Assembly: GCA_963575745.1 (NCBI GenBank)
Contig: CAUYUJ010016715.1
Coordinates: 187,501 to 251,500, forward strand
Origin: Prorocentrum cordatum
Taxonomy: Eukaryota > Sar > Dinophyceae > Prorocentrales > Prorocentraceae
Direction of reading: 5' to 3'
DNA length: 64,000 bases
Both the position numbers and the translations under genes were made by a program. The notes beneath the pieces were generated by a model. That model made no database searches. It was not told where the DNA came from and saw only the letters and a program-made list of their open reading frames with translations. Of the stretch, positions 40,796 to 53,029 are shown one piece after another; position 1 is the first letter of the stretch, and every line of letters begins with the position of its first letter.

Positions 40796-42555
40796 GCCAG
40801 ATAATTGAATATGCGGCCCGGGGGCCCCGTCCCAAGACGGGCAAGTCTCTTGACCCGGTCTGGATTTTGTTTCGGAGGGGTGCCCTGTCTTGTCACACGG
40901 CACGCGGCCTCTGCAAAGCCGCGCCGTGGGGCGAAAACACATCCGATTACCCCTCCTTCCAACATCCATGCTGCGCGTGCCGCCCCTGCCCGCGCGAGAG
41001 CGACGACCGCTTTGGCGGCGCGCTTAACTGGCTCCCTCGATGTAGTCTCGCGGCCCCGACAGGCTGCCCGCCGCCTCCTCCTCCTCCTCGCCCCCCCCCC
41101 CCCCCCCCCCTCTCCTCCACGTCCCCAATGGAAGCCGCATTTCGGTATGAACGACGTGGTGGGCTCCTCGCAGATTTGACGAGGCCAAGGCTGTTGCTGT
41201 CATCCAGGAGGCCTGAGCGAGCTTTACGCGAATGGCTTGATCTTCTCACGGAGGGATCTGGAGCGCGCCCTGCACGGGATCCCCCCCTGACAAAGTTAAA
41301 GGCGTCGAAACTGTAATCAGGCCAGCGGGGCGTTCGGTGGCCCCCTGCTGCTGCACGTCGTGATCTCATCGCTGTCGTTCCAAGAGCTAGAGAGGCCGGT
41401 TGCTTGGGCGTGACAGTGGATCACCTCTCTCATAGCTATGCTTCTTAAGCCTGATGCGCGCCAGGATCGCGCCATCGGTCACGTCACCTGATTGGGTCGT
41501 CTGGAAGTTGCATGTGACCCGCCCCGCTGAAAGTTGGGCCGACTCTTGGGCGGGACCGCGGGGCGCCGCGGCTCGGGGGAACAATGCTGTGCACGAGGCG
41601 TTGCTCAGATGTTGCGCTGGCGAGGCTGCATTGGCATCGCCCTTGCCCGAATTGGTCATGCTTCTACAACGTGGGATGATGAAGCAAAATGCAACGCGAT
41701 CCGTTGGGAAACATGTTGCTCGACAGTTGGCTCCAGATGTTCCCGCCCATCCTCTTGCCTTGGAGAGTCTGTGACCCAGCGCGCAGCAAAGGGGTGGCGC
41801 GGGATGTTATTCGCGAGCTAGTTTCTGCCGACAGCTGATGCCTTTCTGGGCGCCAGAAGGAGCAATTCAAACTTGCCAACAAATCTGAGGTCACTGCATC
41901 GGGCGCACCGGTTGCCAGGGAATACCAGGAAGGTTTTAGGTTCCTGGTGGTTGAGGCGGCTGTGGCCACGGCCCCCTTGATCGGGCATTGACCGAGGTTG
42001 CGGGGTCCAAGGGTTCTAACCCAGCCGCTCCGAGAGGTCCAGTCAGGCCTGCCGCAGCGCAACAACACTTTGGCCAGGGTTGCTCCCAGGAGGCCCAGTT
42101 TCGAGCCCAAGCCCGGGCCTCCTGGCTCGAACCTAGGAGGTCAACTGGCGTCCTTCCGCAGGCTTCGCACGCTTGAAAGGCGTTTGGGGTCGCTCCTATG
42201 GTGATTCAGAAATGGAGGAGCGCGCTCGCTGCGACACTGGCGCGCGGGACATCAAGCCGATTCCTCGCTTGCCTGCTTGCCCGGGAGGTCGGTCATAACG
42301 TTCCTGTTCTTTTCCGCGCTTGTTATGCTTCCAGAGTCCTGGTTCCAAAGTGTTTCGCGTTCGCCCGGTAAAGAATTTGACAGACTGCACGAGAATTTGG
42401 AAGACTCCGCGGGGCGGGTCGACTCAGCGAGGCCCAAGCAGTGGCGGCGGCACAACATCAGAGGTACCGCGCCTGCTGTTGTCGCCACAGTGTTGAATCG
42501 GGGATGGGAGCTCGAGGGACATTAGCGGTAGGAAGCTCCTGGTGGAGATCCCTTC
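40796..42555. other. No convincing gene; C-run at 41092-41110
   Basis: Frames are short and change often. 41530-41820 on the plus strand has pieces of ordinary composition (IGHASTTWDDEAKCNAIRWE) that could be an upstream remnant of the LINE fragment that follows, but I could not align them to a known domain. Confidence 0.35.
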
Positions 42556-42559
42556 GCCG

Positions 42560-43440
42560 TGCCCGACGAGCTCCGAACCCAAGCTGTCGCGACTTCAAAT
42601 GTCAAGAGGGTCGCGACCTCAATCGAATCCAATTCATGAATGGAGCGGGGGCTCAGGAAGGGGTGGGCGCGGCCGTCGGTTGGCGCTATCTGGCCAAGCT
42701 CAGGCGCACGCCCCTCGAAGAAGCAGACTTGCCGCGGCACTGGAGACGGACGCCTATCGGTTCTATGAGCGCCCTGCGAGTTCGGGCTCCCAGGAGGCGT
42801 CGGAAGCTTTGGCGAGGCGAGGGGCCAGCGCAGCGGCAGAGCGCCCCATTTTCTGGCTCCACGGCCTCACCCCCAAGTCTGGGACCCGCGTGCCGCCAGC
42901 CTCTGATGGCCCATCTCGCTCGCCGATGGAGTTTCCCGTCGGGGGCACCTGTGCCTGGGGCGCTGGCGATGCAAGCGGGGGTGGGTTCCTGCGGGACGAT
43001 AGACCTAGACAGTTATTTGTTGGGCGTCACGGCTGTTGAGCAGGACCTCGCCGCGTCTGATCTCGAGTTGAAGCTCTGCGTTGTGGCTGAGGGCGGCATC
43101 TCGGAGAAACAGTCGGTCAAGCGCGGGGGGCGCCCACTCGGCATATGTCGCTGAAGGGCTTGCCAACGTTCAGGCTGGCCGAATTCCGCCGACTCTCTCG
43201 CATCTTTATTTGTGAAAGCGTGTGGCTTCGCTGGCTCAGGAGAGAGACTTGGTGCTGGTGCAGATTCCCTCGCATCTCTCCGCGGAGAAAGTGTTTGCCC
43301 AAGGAACTGCACCAAGCCTCTTTGTTGCAAATTCAATTGACGATCCTGCCGCGGGGCACCGTGCGTCTGAGGTCAAGTTCCCTGCCGGGATGCCGTCCTC
43401 GGTAGATTTGCCGATGCCATGACTTGGCGGTGCAAGAGAT
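42560..43440 (+). pseudogene. Worn LINE fragment (RNase H region)
   Basis: One plus-strand frame reads IFWLHGLTPKSGTRVPPASD (about 42850) then WGAGDASGGGFLRDDRP (about 42958), matching the spacer and first Asp motif of the RNase H of dinoflagellate LINEs (usual form G-D-G-S-G-G). After a frame change, LVLVQIPSHLSAEKVFAQGT then LFVANSIDDPAAGHRAS (43250-43370) corresponds to the P-S-H-L and N-x-x-A-D end of the domain. Several frameshifts and stops intervene. It is an older relative of the LINE at 56-62 kb, same strand. Confidence 0.5.
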
Positions 43441-44389
43441 GCCATGACGTGGCGGTGCAAGACACAGTTGCTCGCTACCGTGTTTGATGCAATCGAGAAA
43501 GATGGGCACGCCCCCCTAGAACAGCAAGTGTCCGCGTGAAGGTGACCGCAAAAAAAACATGTGAGAGATGCTGGGGCGACTCAGCACACGTGTCCCGTCT
43601 TGTGGGGCAGCTTCGATCAATGTCCCCCGTGCGGTTGTAAACCAGCTGCCCGTGAAGCTGCCCGTCAAGCTTCCCGTGTCGTGGCGCCGATGGTTTCCGC
43701 CACCAGGCTGACTTATCGAAGGCTGGTGCTCAGAATTTGTCCCGCTTGGTGCGATGGCTACTCCTTGGGTCGTGCGTCTGGGGTAGACACAGGAGGGAAA
43801 GGGGAGAACGAGCGGAGAGGGCGAGAACGGAAAGCGTCGCGCCCGCCCGACCCGCGGCGGACATCAGCGGCGTCATTCGCAGGCCCGCTGCTGTTTGTCC
43901 CCATCCGCCGCAGACCCGCCCTGCGTCGAGGAGGGCCAGACCAGGTGGCAAAGGTTGTGGATCCTCGTGAGGCCAAGTGCGCCACCCTGGTCTGACCCTT
44001 GCCATATTGCCATCATCGAGGGCCATTGCGATCGATCGCTATATATGTTTCCTCATCCTCCTCTTGATCCTTCTCTTCGTCATGCTCAACCTTCTTCTTG
44101 CCCTCCCCCTTCTGCTCTGCGCCCCCTGGTGGTCTCCGCGATTTGAAGTTTTCAGGGCTCCTCGGATGCCTCCAGGCTCTCCATGCAGCCTCCGCAGAAT
44201 CCCAGACACCCGGAGAACCCGACGAACTTCAAACGCAAAAACGAACTCGACACCCTCTCCTCCCCCCTCGATTAACCACCTCGTGCTTGAAATGCGCACG
44301 GACCTCAGAGAATTTAAGTTGATGTTGTTGTTTGCTATTCGATATTCCCCTAGCAGTGCTTGCAACTAGGGGTTCGCACTTCTCTTCTA
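43441..44389. other. No gene seen
   Basis: Contains a nearly repeated GATGCCATGACGTGGCGGTGCAAGA pair at 43415-43460 and a run of A at about 43550. 44040-44130 is pyrimidine-rich. No protein family recognised. Confidence 0.4.
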
Positions 44390-44530
44390 GGGTCTGGCCC
44401 TGATTGTCGGTTTGGCAGCTCCGTGCTCGCCGTCGCCGCCCAGTCGCCGCCTCGTCGCCGCCCGTCCTCCGGCCTGAATGTCGGTCTGGCAGCTCCGTTT
44501 TCGCCGTCGACGCCCCGTTGCCGCCCGCTG
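44390..44530 (-). repeat. Inverse copy of the 37.2-kb minisatellite
   Basis: Two units on the minus strand: GGCGACGGCGA, GGAGCTGCCAAACCGACA, then TTCAGGCCGGAGGACGGGCG and GACGAGGCGGCGACTGG. Confidence 0.65.
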
Positions 44531-44534
44531 TCTA

Positions 44535-44790
44535 GACCACGTAGATAACACCACATCTATTGCATCAGATATAGTGATCCACATAAATCGCATTACAATA
44601 ATTGCGCCACATCGACTGCACAACATGTGTTGCCCCACGCAGGTTGCCCCACATACATAAATAGTACAACGTATGTAGCACCACGTGTACTTTGCAACAC
44701 ATCCATTGAACAACATAGGTTGCATCACTAAACCAGTACCACATACAGTGCATCACATAGATGCATCACATGGATCGCATCACATGTACT
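44535..44790. repeat. Diverged ATGTGGTGCAACC-type tandem repeat
   Basis: About ten degenerate units of 20-26 bases with CACATCTATTGCATCA, CACATCGACTGCACAACAT, CACATAGATGCATCACATGG. Related short pieces are at 32930-33000 in inverse orientation. Confidence 0.6.
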
Positions 44791-46329
44791 CCTGGGGATA
44801 AACTGTTTGGGGTCCGCGCTGGCCATGGCCTCTGGAGGTGTCCAGAACTGTCCTGGATGTCCCTTGCATCTTCCAAACGCCAGAAACCCGCGGCCCCCCT
44901 GAAATTCCCAAACCTCGCCCCTTTGTTTGCGCTGAACCAACGTAGGCTCGCGCGAGCCGCAGCGTCCACAGGGGAAAAACGAGTACTGACTCAGGTGCTG
45001 TGGCCGACGCAAGAAAGCTAAGTGAGCACAGGTGGCTTTTGTTTACAAGCAGCGAGAGATACAATGAAATAGCATGGGAGGCCTGCAAGGGCGTGTAGCA
45101 TGCGCTCACCCAGTAGTGACATGAGACGAGGGCCGACTCGAACAGGAAATCGACCGAGGCCGGAAACTTCTCCTCGTCCTCCTCCTCCTCCTCTTCCTCC
45201 TTATTCGCCTCTCTACGACGAACGCGGGATGAGGGGACATTCTACAGGAAGATACATCGGGACTCCCTTAGAACTGCCGCGACGCGCTGTAGAACTTGTG
45301 CGAACGCTGTGGAGCTATGTATTTTCATCCGAGGGCTGCCTGACGCCACCCGCTGCGGGTGTGCGAGGAAAGTGGTTGGCACAGGGGACACACACACACA
45401 TGAGCACGAAAGAAAGTTTAACGGAATCATTGGCACAGCTAGGTTGCAACTCGTACGCCCCCCCCGCCTTGGAACACGCGCGCGAGTATCCATGGGATCG
45501 CGCGTATGCAGACCACGAGGGCCAGAATATAAACACGCTCGGCGCTCATGGCCGCACCACATCCTTTCTCCGCAGCAGGCAGCTGGGGCGTCTGCGCAGC
45601 ATGGGCCGTGGCGACGAGAAGCCCACAGGAGGTCCACAAAGGACGAAAAGGTCCCCCGCCTCCCCGTCTTCGAACTCCTGGTCGGGACCAGTGCTGGGCC
45701 ACCTCGGACCCCTGGCCGCCGCCGACCTCTTGCGCAGCAGGCGGCGGGCAGCCAGGCCTGCACAGGCCGCCGGGCGCAGGGGGTGCGCGGGCCGCTGCGC
45801 GTCGCACCGGCCCCGGCGCCGGAACTCCGCGACCCGCCGGATCTCGGCCTGGTAGCGGCGCTCGTGCGCGTCGAAGGTGCCCGGCGTGAGAGGCACGCCG
45901 TCGAACGGCCACTCCACCTCGGGGCGTCGAAGTTCGAGGCTTCGAGGACAGAGGTCTAGGGGGCAGTCTGGGCATGTTCTGTCCTGCCAGGTCGCCACGG
46001 CTGGATCCGTCTCGCGCGAACCTGATCGGAACGCACCCTGGGACAGGTCTTGGGGTGGACCTTTGACGCAGGCCTCCCCCTCCCTCCTCAGACCCAGTGG
46101 CATAATGAAGAAAATACGTTGGAAGGCTTTTGCCTATGTTCGGTCTCTGGTGGTACCAAATCTGACCCCAGGGCTGCCAAGCAACGACTCAGCCAGCAGC
46201 ATGAAAAGCCGCACCGGAGGGGAAATGGGTCGAGACCTCTGGTGCGAGCAAAGCACGCAAGACGTCGAGGGTCTGAGTTTTGGCGGCGCGCTCCAGGGGG
46301 TGGCGCGAGGGAGGAGGCATTCTAAGCGT
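44791..46329. other. No firm gene; candidate minus-strand ORF 45546-46103
   Basis: The minus-strand frame 45546-46103 (185 codons) has a stretch of ordinary composition, WPFDGVPLTPGTFDAHERRY then QAEIRRVAEFRRRGRCDAQR, that could be an exon. It is Arg-rich elsewhere and overlaps open frames on the other strand. Not recognised. 45170-45205 is a (CCT)n tract. Confidence 0.25.
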
Positions 46330-47154
46330 GCGGGGGGGGGGGCGCTCCTAAGACGGCAGGAGGGATGTCGAAAGACCTCCCTGCTTCTGCGAGGTATTCC
46401 TTGAGGCCTCCTGACCCCTCTGCGGAGGCCCCCGCCTTCTAAGAAACCTCCCGCCTGCTTAGAAGCCCGCCCCGCTCGCTGCCCTCCTTCGTCCGCGCCG
46501 CCATGTGCCTCACTTGCCTAACTTCCGTGTCGACCAGCAGCTCCGCCTGACGTGGCATTTTGGCACTTCAGGGGTTCTGACGTCCTCTTGAAGGCCTCTC
46601 GTGGCCTCGAATGGGCGCAGCTCGAAAAGGCGGCCAGGACAGCGTCCGGCGGGCGCCAGAGGGTCTCATGACGGGCTGGACGCAGCTTGAAACGCTGGTC
46701 AGGGCGGCGTCCAGGATGGGGCCTGGCGAGCGGCTCCTTGAGCCGAAACGATCCCCCGAGGCCCCAAGGGATCCGAAGAAGTCCTGGGGCCGTTTGATGA
46801 AGTTAAAAGATGGACGACGGATGCGCCCCGGCATTCATACACAAAGAAAAAATGGTCTGAGCATAGGCTTGTGAGATGTCCGTGCGGATTTCTTAGACCG
46901 CCCTCCCTGGCGCGATGTGCACGACTGGGACGGCGTTGGAAGCGTCGCTGCTGGGGCCCAGCGCCGACCTAAGAAATCCGCCTGGAGTTGCGAAAATTTG
47001 TCGGATGTGGGGAGGTGAAGTCGCAATGAACGGAGAGCCCCCCACTGGGAAATCGGTTTCGGTTTCGTGTCGTGAATGCGGGCGAGGCGAAGCTGCGTGG
47101 GCGGGCGAAGGGAGTGCACTCTCCTCTGGCTAGAGCGCGGCCCGACCAAAAGAC
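46330..47154. other. No gene; TTCTAAGAA inverted element at 46430-46470
   Basis: CGCCTTCTAAGAAACC and GCTTAGAAGCCCG form a short imperfect stem. A similar stem with CTTCTTAGAAAGG and CCTTCTAAGAAG is at 63174-63227, suggesting a small dispersed element. Confidence 0.4.
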
Positions 47155-47390
47155 GCGCCCACCCCGATTGGCCGACGGTTGCCAGGGGTGTCCTGTCGGT
47201 GCCTTGTCGGTGAAACGTCGGGGCCCCGTCGGTGTCCCGTCGGCGCCCCGTCGGTGTCCCGTCGGTAACCCGTCGGTGTTCCGTCGGTGTCCGGCCAGTA
47301 TCCCGTCGGTGTCGCATCGGTTTCCCGTTCGTGTCCCGTCGTTGTCCAGTCGGTGTCCGTCGGTGTCCTGTGTTGCCCCGTGGTGAGATC
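47155..47390. repeat. CCCGTCGGTGT minisatellite (11-12 bp)
   Basis: About 18 units of TCCCGTCGGTG with CCCCGTCGGTGT and TTCCGTCGGTGT variants. Directly followed by the GATCGATAGTGA array. Confidence 0.9.
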
Positions 47391-47870
47391 GATCGTGAGA
47401 TCGAGAGTGCGATCGATACAAAGTTCCATCGTGAAATCGATAGTGAGATCGATAGTGAGATCGATCGTGAGATCGTTTGTGAGATCGGTAGTGATATCGA
47501 TCGTAAGTTCGGAAATAATAGCGATAGAGGCATCGAAAAGTGATGTCGATGAGACCGATTGTGAGATCGATTGTAAGATCAGTGGGCTCGATGGTGATAT
47601 CGAAAGTATGATCGAGAATGAGAATGGAATGAAAACGATGAGCTAACTGTACTCGGATCGATAGTGAGATCAGTCTTGGGATCGACCGTGAGATCGATAG
47701 CGAAATCGATCGTGAGTTCGCGAGTGACATGGATAGTGCGATCGATCATGATATCGAAAGTGAGAAAGATTGCGGCCTCGGTCGAGTGAGTTCGCTTGAG
47801 ATCGATCGGGTCAGATGGATGGTGAGACCGAAAGTCAGATCGGCAGTGGACCCATTGTGAGACCTATCGA
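47391..47870. repeat. GATCGATAGTGA minisatellite (12 bp)
   Basis: More than 30 units of GATCGATAGTGA / GATCGATCGTGA, decaying rightwards. Very rich in GATC and ATCGAT palindromes. Confidence 0.9.
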
Positions 47871-48294
47871 GTGAAGGAGTGAAGACGCTTGTTCCTCTTC
47901 CCCGAACCTTCTCACTACCCGAAGGGAAGTCGTATGGGCATGCGTGCCGCTCTTCCTCCTTCGAAATAAGATGTGCCTCTGCACTCCTTGCAGCGCTCTT
48001 ACCGCGCGCGACAGCCGTGCACTGCGGACGTCCGCGGGGCGGCGTGTTCGCCCGGGTCTGCAAATCGGGGTCCCTCGCAGCCTCTCGATCTGGGAGACCC
48101 CTCCGAACGGTGGGCGTCCGAGGAGTCCCGTCTAGGGTCCCTTCTGGGGTCCCTTCTGGGCCTGCCAAATGGGGCCCAGGAGATCGGGATCCTTTCTGGG
48201 TCGGTCTCGTCGCTCGGTATGCAGACGGGCGAGCGCGGGCCGAAGCTACGACGGGAGCAAGCGACGACATGAACAGAAACGGCTCTGAGGGCAG

Positions 48295-48405
48295 CGCGGA
48301 TTCCTCGGATCGGCGCTGGACCCCCCTGCCTGGCGCGCGGAGCGCGCCCGGGGCGGTGCTTGAGGCGCCGCCAGGGGGCCGTAGCGCCGATCCGAGGAAT
48401 CCGCG
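48295..48405. repeat. 23-bp perfect inverted repeat
   Basis: Arms 48295-48317 (contains GGATTCCTCGGATCGG) and 48383-48405 are exact inverses. The 65-base loop contains a second stem (GGCGCGC/GCGCGCC) and GCGCC pairs. Confidence 0.9.
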
Positions 48406-48876
48406 AGGACCTCCAAGTTTTTATGTCTGTGTCTCAGTTTGTTCTCCGAGCTGTGGTCGGCGGTGTGGGGGGGAGGGGAGCCGGCGAACCCTGACGGGCG
48501 GGCGGGCCGGGCCTGGCACCAAAGTCTGGGCCCCTTCGAGCGGGACGCCTCGCCCGTCACGGGCGGTGCGGCGGAGTGCGAAGCTCCGTGGCCCACCGCC
48601 AACGACGTCGCGAGGCCAGAAGGCAGGCAGGCATGGGTGTGCGGATTGTGGCCAGGCCTGGGCGTCTAGCGCTCCTGGGAGCCGCCAGAGCCCTTCTGGG
48701 CCGCACTTTGAGCCACCGGTGGCGGTCTTGGAGCAGCTTGAAGGCCTCAGAAGCGCATGGGAAGCGAAAGAGCGAAAGCCAGGATCATCTAAGAGCCAAT
48801 GGGATGTGGCATGGCTTTGGCCTGCAATCCCCAGGTCTCCGACGTCTTGCAACTTTCAATACCAGAGGCCTCCTAG

Positions 48877-48995
48877 ATGGGGTCCGAGTAGACGGGTTCA
48901 GAGCGCGTCGCATAGCCGATGCCTCGGCGATACATCGAAGATGCATCGGCGATGCGGTGCGATCTTCCGACCCCATCTGCTCGGACCCCTTCTGA
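48877..48995. repeat. About 50-bp imperfect inverted repeat
   Basis: GGGGTCCGAGTAGACGGG on the left answers CCCATCTGCTCGGACCCC on the right. The centre has GCCTCGGCGATACATCG and CGATGCATCGGCGATGC. Confidence 0.65.
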
Positions 48996-49419
48996 GAGGC
49001 GTATAAAGCTACGGGGTCCTAGGATCAGGCCTGTTGTGCCTCCGGGGGGGATCCAAGCCCATTGCGTCCCCCGCTCCCGCCTCCCAAGGAGGCCGCCCAC
49101 GCCAGGCGTCTGTTACTCCCGCGCGCGAGACCAGTCGAGGCTGCGAGTGAGGAGCGATCAGCCCGAGAAGCCTGGGCCGATGCACTGTGCTGGGGTGCAG
49201 AAGGACATACAAGTACCATGCGCCACCATTGGAGGCGCAGGCCGAACGTAGTATAGTGCAAACGTCTTGCGGTACATCGTGACCCAGGCGATATCGCCAG
49301 AACGTGCCCGCCACCGAACGTATACTAGAAGATTTCTCGGCGCGGGCGTCGCTCTTCGGGGTGCAGACGCACGCATTGTACAAGTGTGGGTGGGCGATGC
49401 TTATTTCCCAACATCATAG

Positions 49420-52400
49420 AAGCAACAACAGCAACAACAACAACAATATTTGTTAGACAATTCGCTCTTATCTGCTCGCGTGCCATTCACCACGTATGTA
49501 TCCCAAACCCTCGAGGCCCGCCCTCTCCGTCTTCGATCGTACACCCTTGGAGGATATCTTCGGTACCTGCCACGCGGATTCAGCGCAACCCCGAACATCG
49601 GGGAAGAGAGAACGGATGGACGGGGGAGAGAGAAGGATGAAGCACGAGAGACATGAAGAAATTCGCAGGAGGGGAGCTAGGAGCAGAAAGTACGCGGCAG
49701 AACCAGACGGGCTGATCGGGCGGGCAGACCCTAGTGGGCGGGTCGGGAAGGCGGGCCATGGCGGCCAGGTCGAGCAGGCGGGCTGCTCAAGCGCGAGTCC
49801 TACATTAATCGCGAGAGCGCCTCGAGCGATAGCGCGATTTCCACGTAAATCGCGATAAAAGCCTAAGCGAGGGCGTGATTCCTGAGTGTCGAGGGCGCGG
49901 CGACTGAATAATTTGGCAGGCAGTCCCACGCGAGAACGCGATTCCTGCGTAAACTGTCAGGACGTCCCCCGCGAGAGCGCGACGTTGGAATACTTTGCGA
50001 GGAGGTCTCAAGCGGGAGGCGATGTTGTGCCTGAACTAACAGATTTTCCTTGTAAGCAACAGAGCGCGAGGCCGGGAGGAGACCTTCAATTGACAAATGC
50101 AATGTGCACCTGGAGGGGTCAACGGTACTTATTTGTCATTTAAGAACTATTCGCTCCTGTCTGCCTGCTCGCGTGCCGTGTATCTCAACCCTCAGTACCC
50201 GCCCTCTTCGTCTTCGACCGTGCCCTCTTGGAGCTATATCATCCTTACCTAGCACGCGCATGCAGCGCAGCCCCTAAAACAGGGGAAGAGAGGACGGATG
50301 GACGGGGGATGGAAAGGGAAGGAGCACGAGAGACATTCGCAGGAGGGGGGCTAGGAGCAGAAAACACGCGGCAGAGCCACACGGGCTGATCGGGCGGGTA
50401 GACCCTAGCGGTCGGGTCGGGAAGGCGGGCCCAGTCGACCAGTTCAAGCAGGCGGGTTGCTGAAGCGCGAGTCCTGCATGAATCGCGAGGAAGTCTCGAG
50501 CGACAGCGCGATTTCCAAGTAAATCGTCGGAAAAGCGGGGGCGAGAGCTGCTTCCTGAATGTCGAGGGCGCGGCGTCTGAATACATTGCGAAGAAGCCCC
50601 ATGCGAGAGCGCGACTCCTGCATACATGTTGAGGAAGTCCTGCGCGAGAGCGCGATCTCTCAATAAATGGTGAGAAGGTGTCAGGCGGGAACAATTATTG
50701 TAGCTGGGGGGCAACAACATAGTTTGAACGGGGTGCGAGCACCAGGGGGACTTGACTTGGAAAACCACAGTGTGCACCGGTGAGGGGGTAAACCATAACA
50801 GCTTTTCAACAATGAGAATTCAAAAGCAACAACAACCACAACAACAACAACAGCAACAGCAACAGCAACAACAAAACAACAACATGTAGTTTAAGACTGC
50901 TCGCTCTTATACCCATGCGTGTCAGTTAAACTGTGCTTCCCAAGCCATGGATGCTCGCCCTCGTCGTCTTCCATCGTATCCCCTTTACGGGGATATGTTT
51001 CTTCCCTGCCACGTGTAATTGGCGCAGCCTTTTAACACAGATCGCACAGAAGTGCTGGAAAAGGGAAAACAAGGAGGAGGGGAGTAGAAGGAGGGAGGTG
51101 GGAGGGAAGGAGGGAACAGGGATGGAGGGAGAAGATGGAGTACGACGCCACTAAACAGGAAAGCCCTTAAACGGGGGGGGGCCACTGAGGGCTGCAAAAA
51201 GATGGGAAGGAGAGAAGCGAGAGGGCCACTAAGAGCTACACCGGGGTCACGAAAGTCAGCGAGGGGGCCACTGAAAGTGACCGCGTGGCCACGAACGGCA
51301 TCGAGGGGCTCGAATGGCGGGACCACGAAAGGCATCGAGGAGGCCACGAAGGCAGCGGCGGGGCCTTCAAATCCGACTGCGGTATCGCGAGGGGCCGCGA
51401 AAGGCAGCGGAACGGACGAAAAGCAGCGAGGGCCGACTGCGGGCCTTACCGGGCGGGTCATGCGGGCGGACCCTGACGGGCGGGTCGAGCGGGCGGGTCG
51501 CGAATGCGTGAGTCCTGCATAATTCGCCAGGAAATCTCGGCGAGAGCGCAATTCCCGAATGGCGTGAGCGCGGCGCTGTAGCAAATTTAACAAAATACTT
51601 CGCGAGACCGCGATTCTTGAGTAAATCGGGAGGAAGTCCCATTACATTGTGAAGAAGTATCCGGCGGAAGCCGCTGTTGTTGTAGTTCTGGGGTCAGGGG
51701 TCCAGGGTGAGCCTCACGACGCTCCCTTTTAGAAACAAGATGCGGGACCTGGGAGGGGCATTTCAAGTGAAAAATACAATGCGCCCCGGAGGGCGGGGAT
51801 CAACAGCACTTATTATCCAATACTTAGAACTCAGCAACAGCAACAAAACACTCAGTTTCAAACTATTCGCTCTTATCTGCTCGCGGGGCATTCAACACGT
51901 ATATCCCAGACCCTCGATGCCCGCCCTCTTTGTCTTCGATCGTCCCCTCTTGGAGGCATATCTCTTTTTTCCTCCAACTTGTATTTCCCACAGCCCCGAA
52001 GGCAGGGGAAAAAAGGACGGATGGAATTTAGAGACAAGGGAGAGGGAAGAGGATGGAGCACGAAAGAGAATAGCATGAGGGGGCCTAGGAGCTGAAGACA
52101 CGTGGCAGAACCAGACGGGCAGATCGGGCGGGTAGACCCTGACGGGCGGGTCGGGAAGGCGGCCAGATCGGGCAGGCAAGTTGCTGAAGTGCGCGGTCTG
52201 CATGAATCGCGAGGAGGTCTCGAGCGACAGCGCGATTCCAAAATAAATCGCCAAGACATCCACAGCGAGCGCATGTCTCCTGAGTGTCGAGGGCGCGGCG
52301 TCCCAGAAAATTGTGAAGAAGTCCCACGCGAGAGCGCGATTCCTGAATACATTGTGCAGACGTCCCGCGCGAGAGCTCGATTTGGGAATACATTGAAGGA

Positions 52401-52964
52401 ATATGTAGCAAGAACCGTTGTTGTTGTTGTAAGTCGGGGGGCTTGGTGACCCTTCGCTTCCGCTGGGAAAAAAACAAAAAACCGTGTGCGAGCCCTGGGG
52501 GAAACATGTCAATTGAAAAATACACTGGTTACCGGGCAGTGGGGATCAACATAACATATTCATTAGAAACGAAATGTCAACAACAACAACAACAACAACA
52601 ATCATTTGAGTATGCTCGCTCTGATCTGCTAGTGGGCCACTCAACACGTATATCCGAAACCTTCGATGTCCGCCCTCCTCGCCTTCGATCGTACCCAATT
52701 AGGGGTATAGTTGTTCTACCTGCAGCGTGCATTTCGTGCAGCCCCTAAAACATGGGAAGACAGGGCGGATGGAAGGAAGACGCAAGGGGCAGGCGGGTTG
52801 CTGAAGCGTGCGTCCTGCATGGATCGCGAAACAGTCTGGAGCGATGGCGCCATTCCCAAAAGCATCGTGATAATTACAGCGGCGAGATCGTTGTCGAGGG
52901 CGCCGCAGCGCGATTTGGGAATGAATCACGAGGAAGTATCCGGCGGTTTGCGTCGTTGATGTTG
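49420..52964. repeat. Macrosatellite: five tandem units of 0.7-1.0 kb
   Basis: Each unit starts with a (CAA)n stretch, then CGCTCTTATCTGCTCG, a TCTTCGATCGTACCC-like piece, a GGGGAAGAGAGGACGGATGG stretch, AGACGGGCTGATCGGGCGGG, then several 35-45 bp sub-repeats (GCGAGAGCGCGATTCC, GAATACATTGTGAAG). Anchors lie near 49465, 50150, 50900, 51863 and 52612, giving periods of about 690, 750, 960 and 750 bases. No conserved ORF; the frames within are incidental. Confidence 0.85.
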
Positions 52965-52970
52965 TTGTTC

Positions 52971-53029
<59 letters not shown>

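Larger units (their letters stand above)
47871..49419. other. Anonymous GC-rich DNA with two inverted repeats
   Basis: The long plus-strand frame 47879-49006 is a by-product of GC richness: its composition drifts and the other strand is open as well. No domain recognised. Two inverted repeats are listed separately. Confidence 0.4.

Noticed and set aside
39379-40969. 405- and 336-codon minus-strand ORFs
   Set aside because: They are translations of satellite array A; repeating Pro-Ser-Ala-Pro units of the satellite period.
46733-46755. CTTGAGCCGAAACG as an inverse leader relic
   Set aside because: About 13 of 21 positions match, too few to claim.
47879-49006. 375-codon plus-strand ORF
   Set aside because: Amino-acid composition drifts with GC content, contains the arms of inverted repeats, and has no domain.
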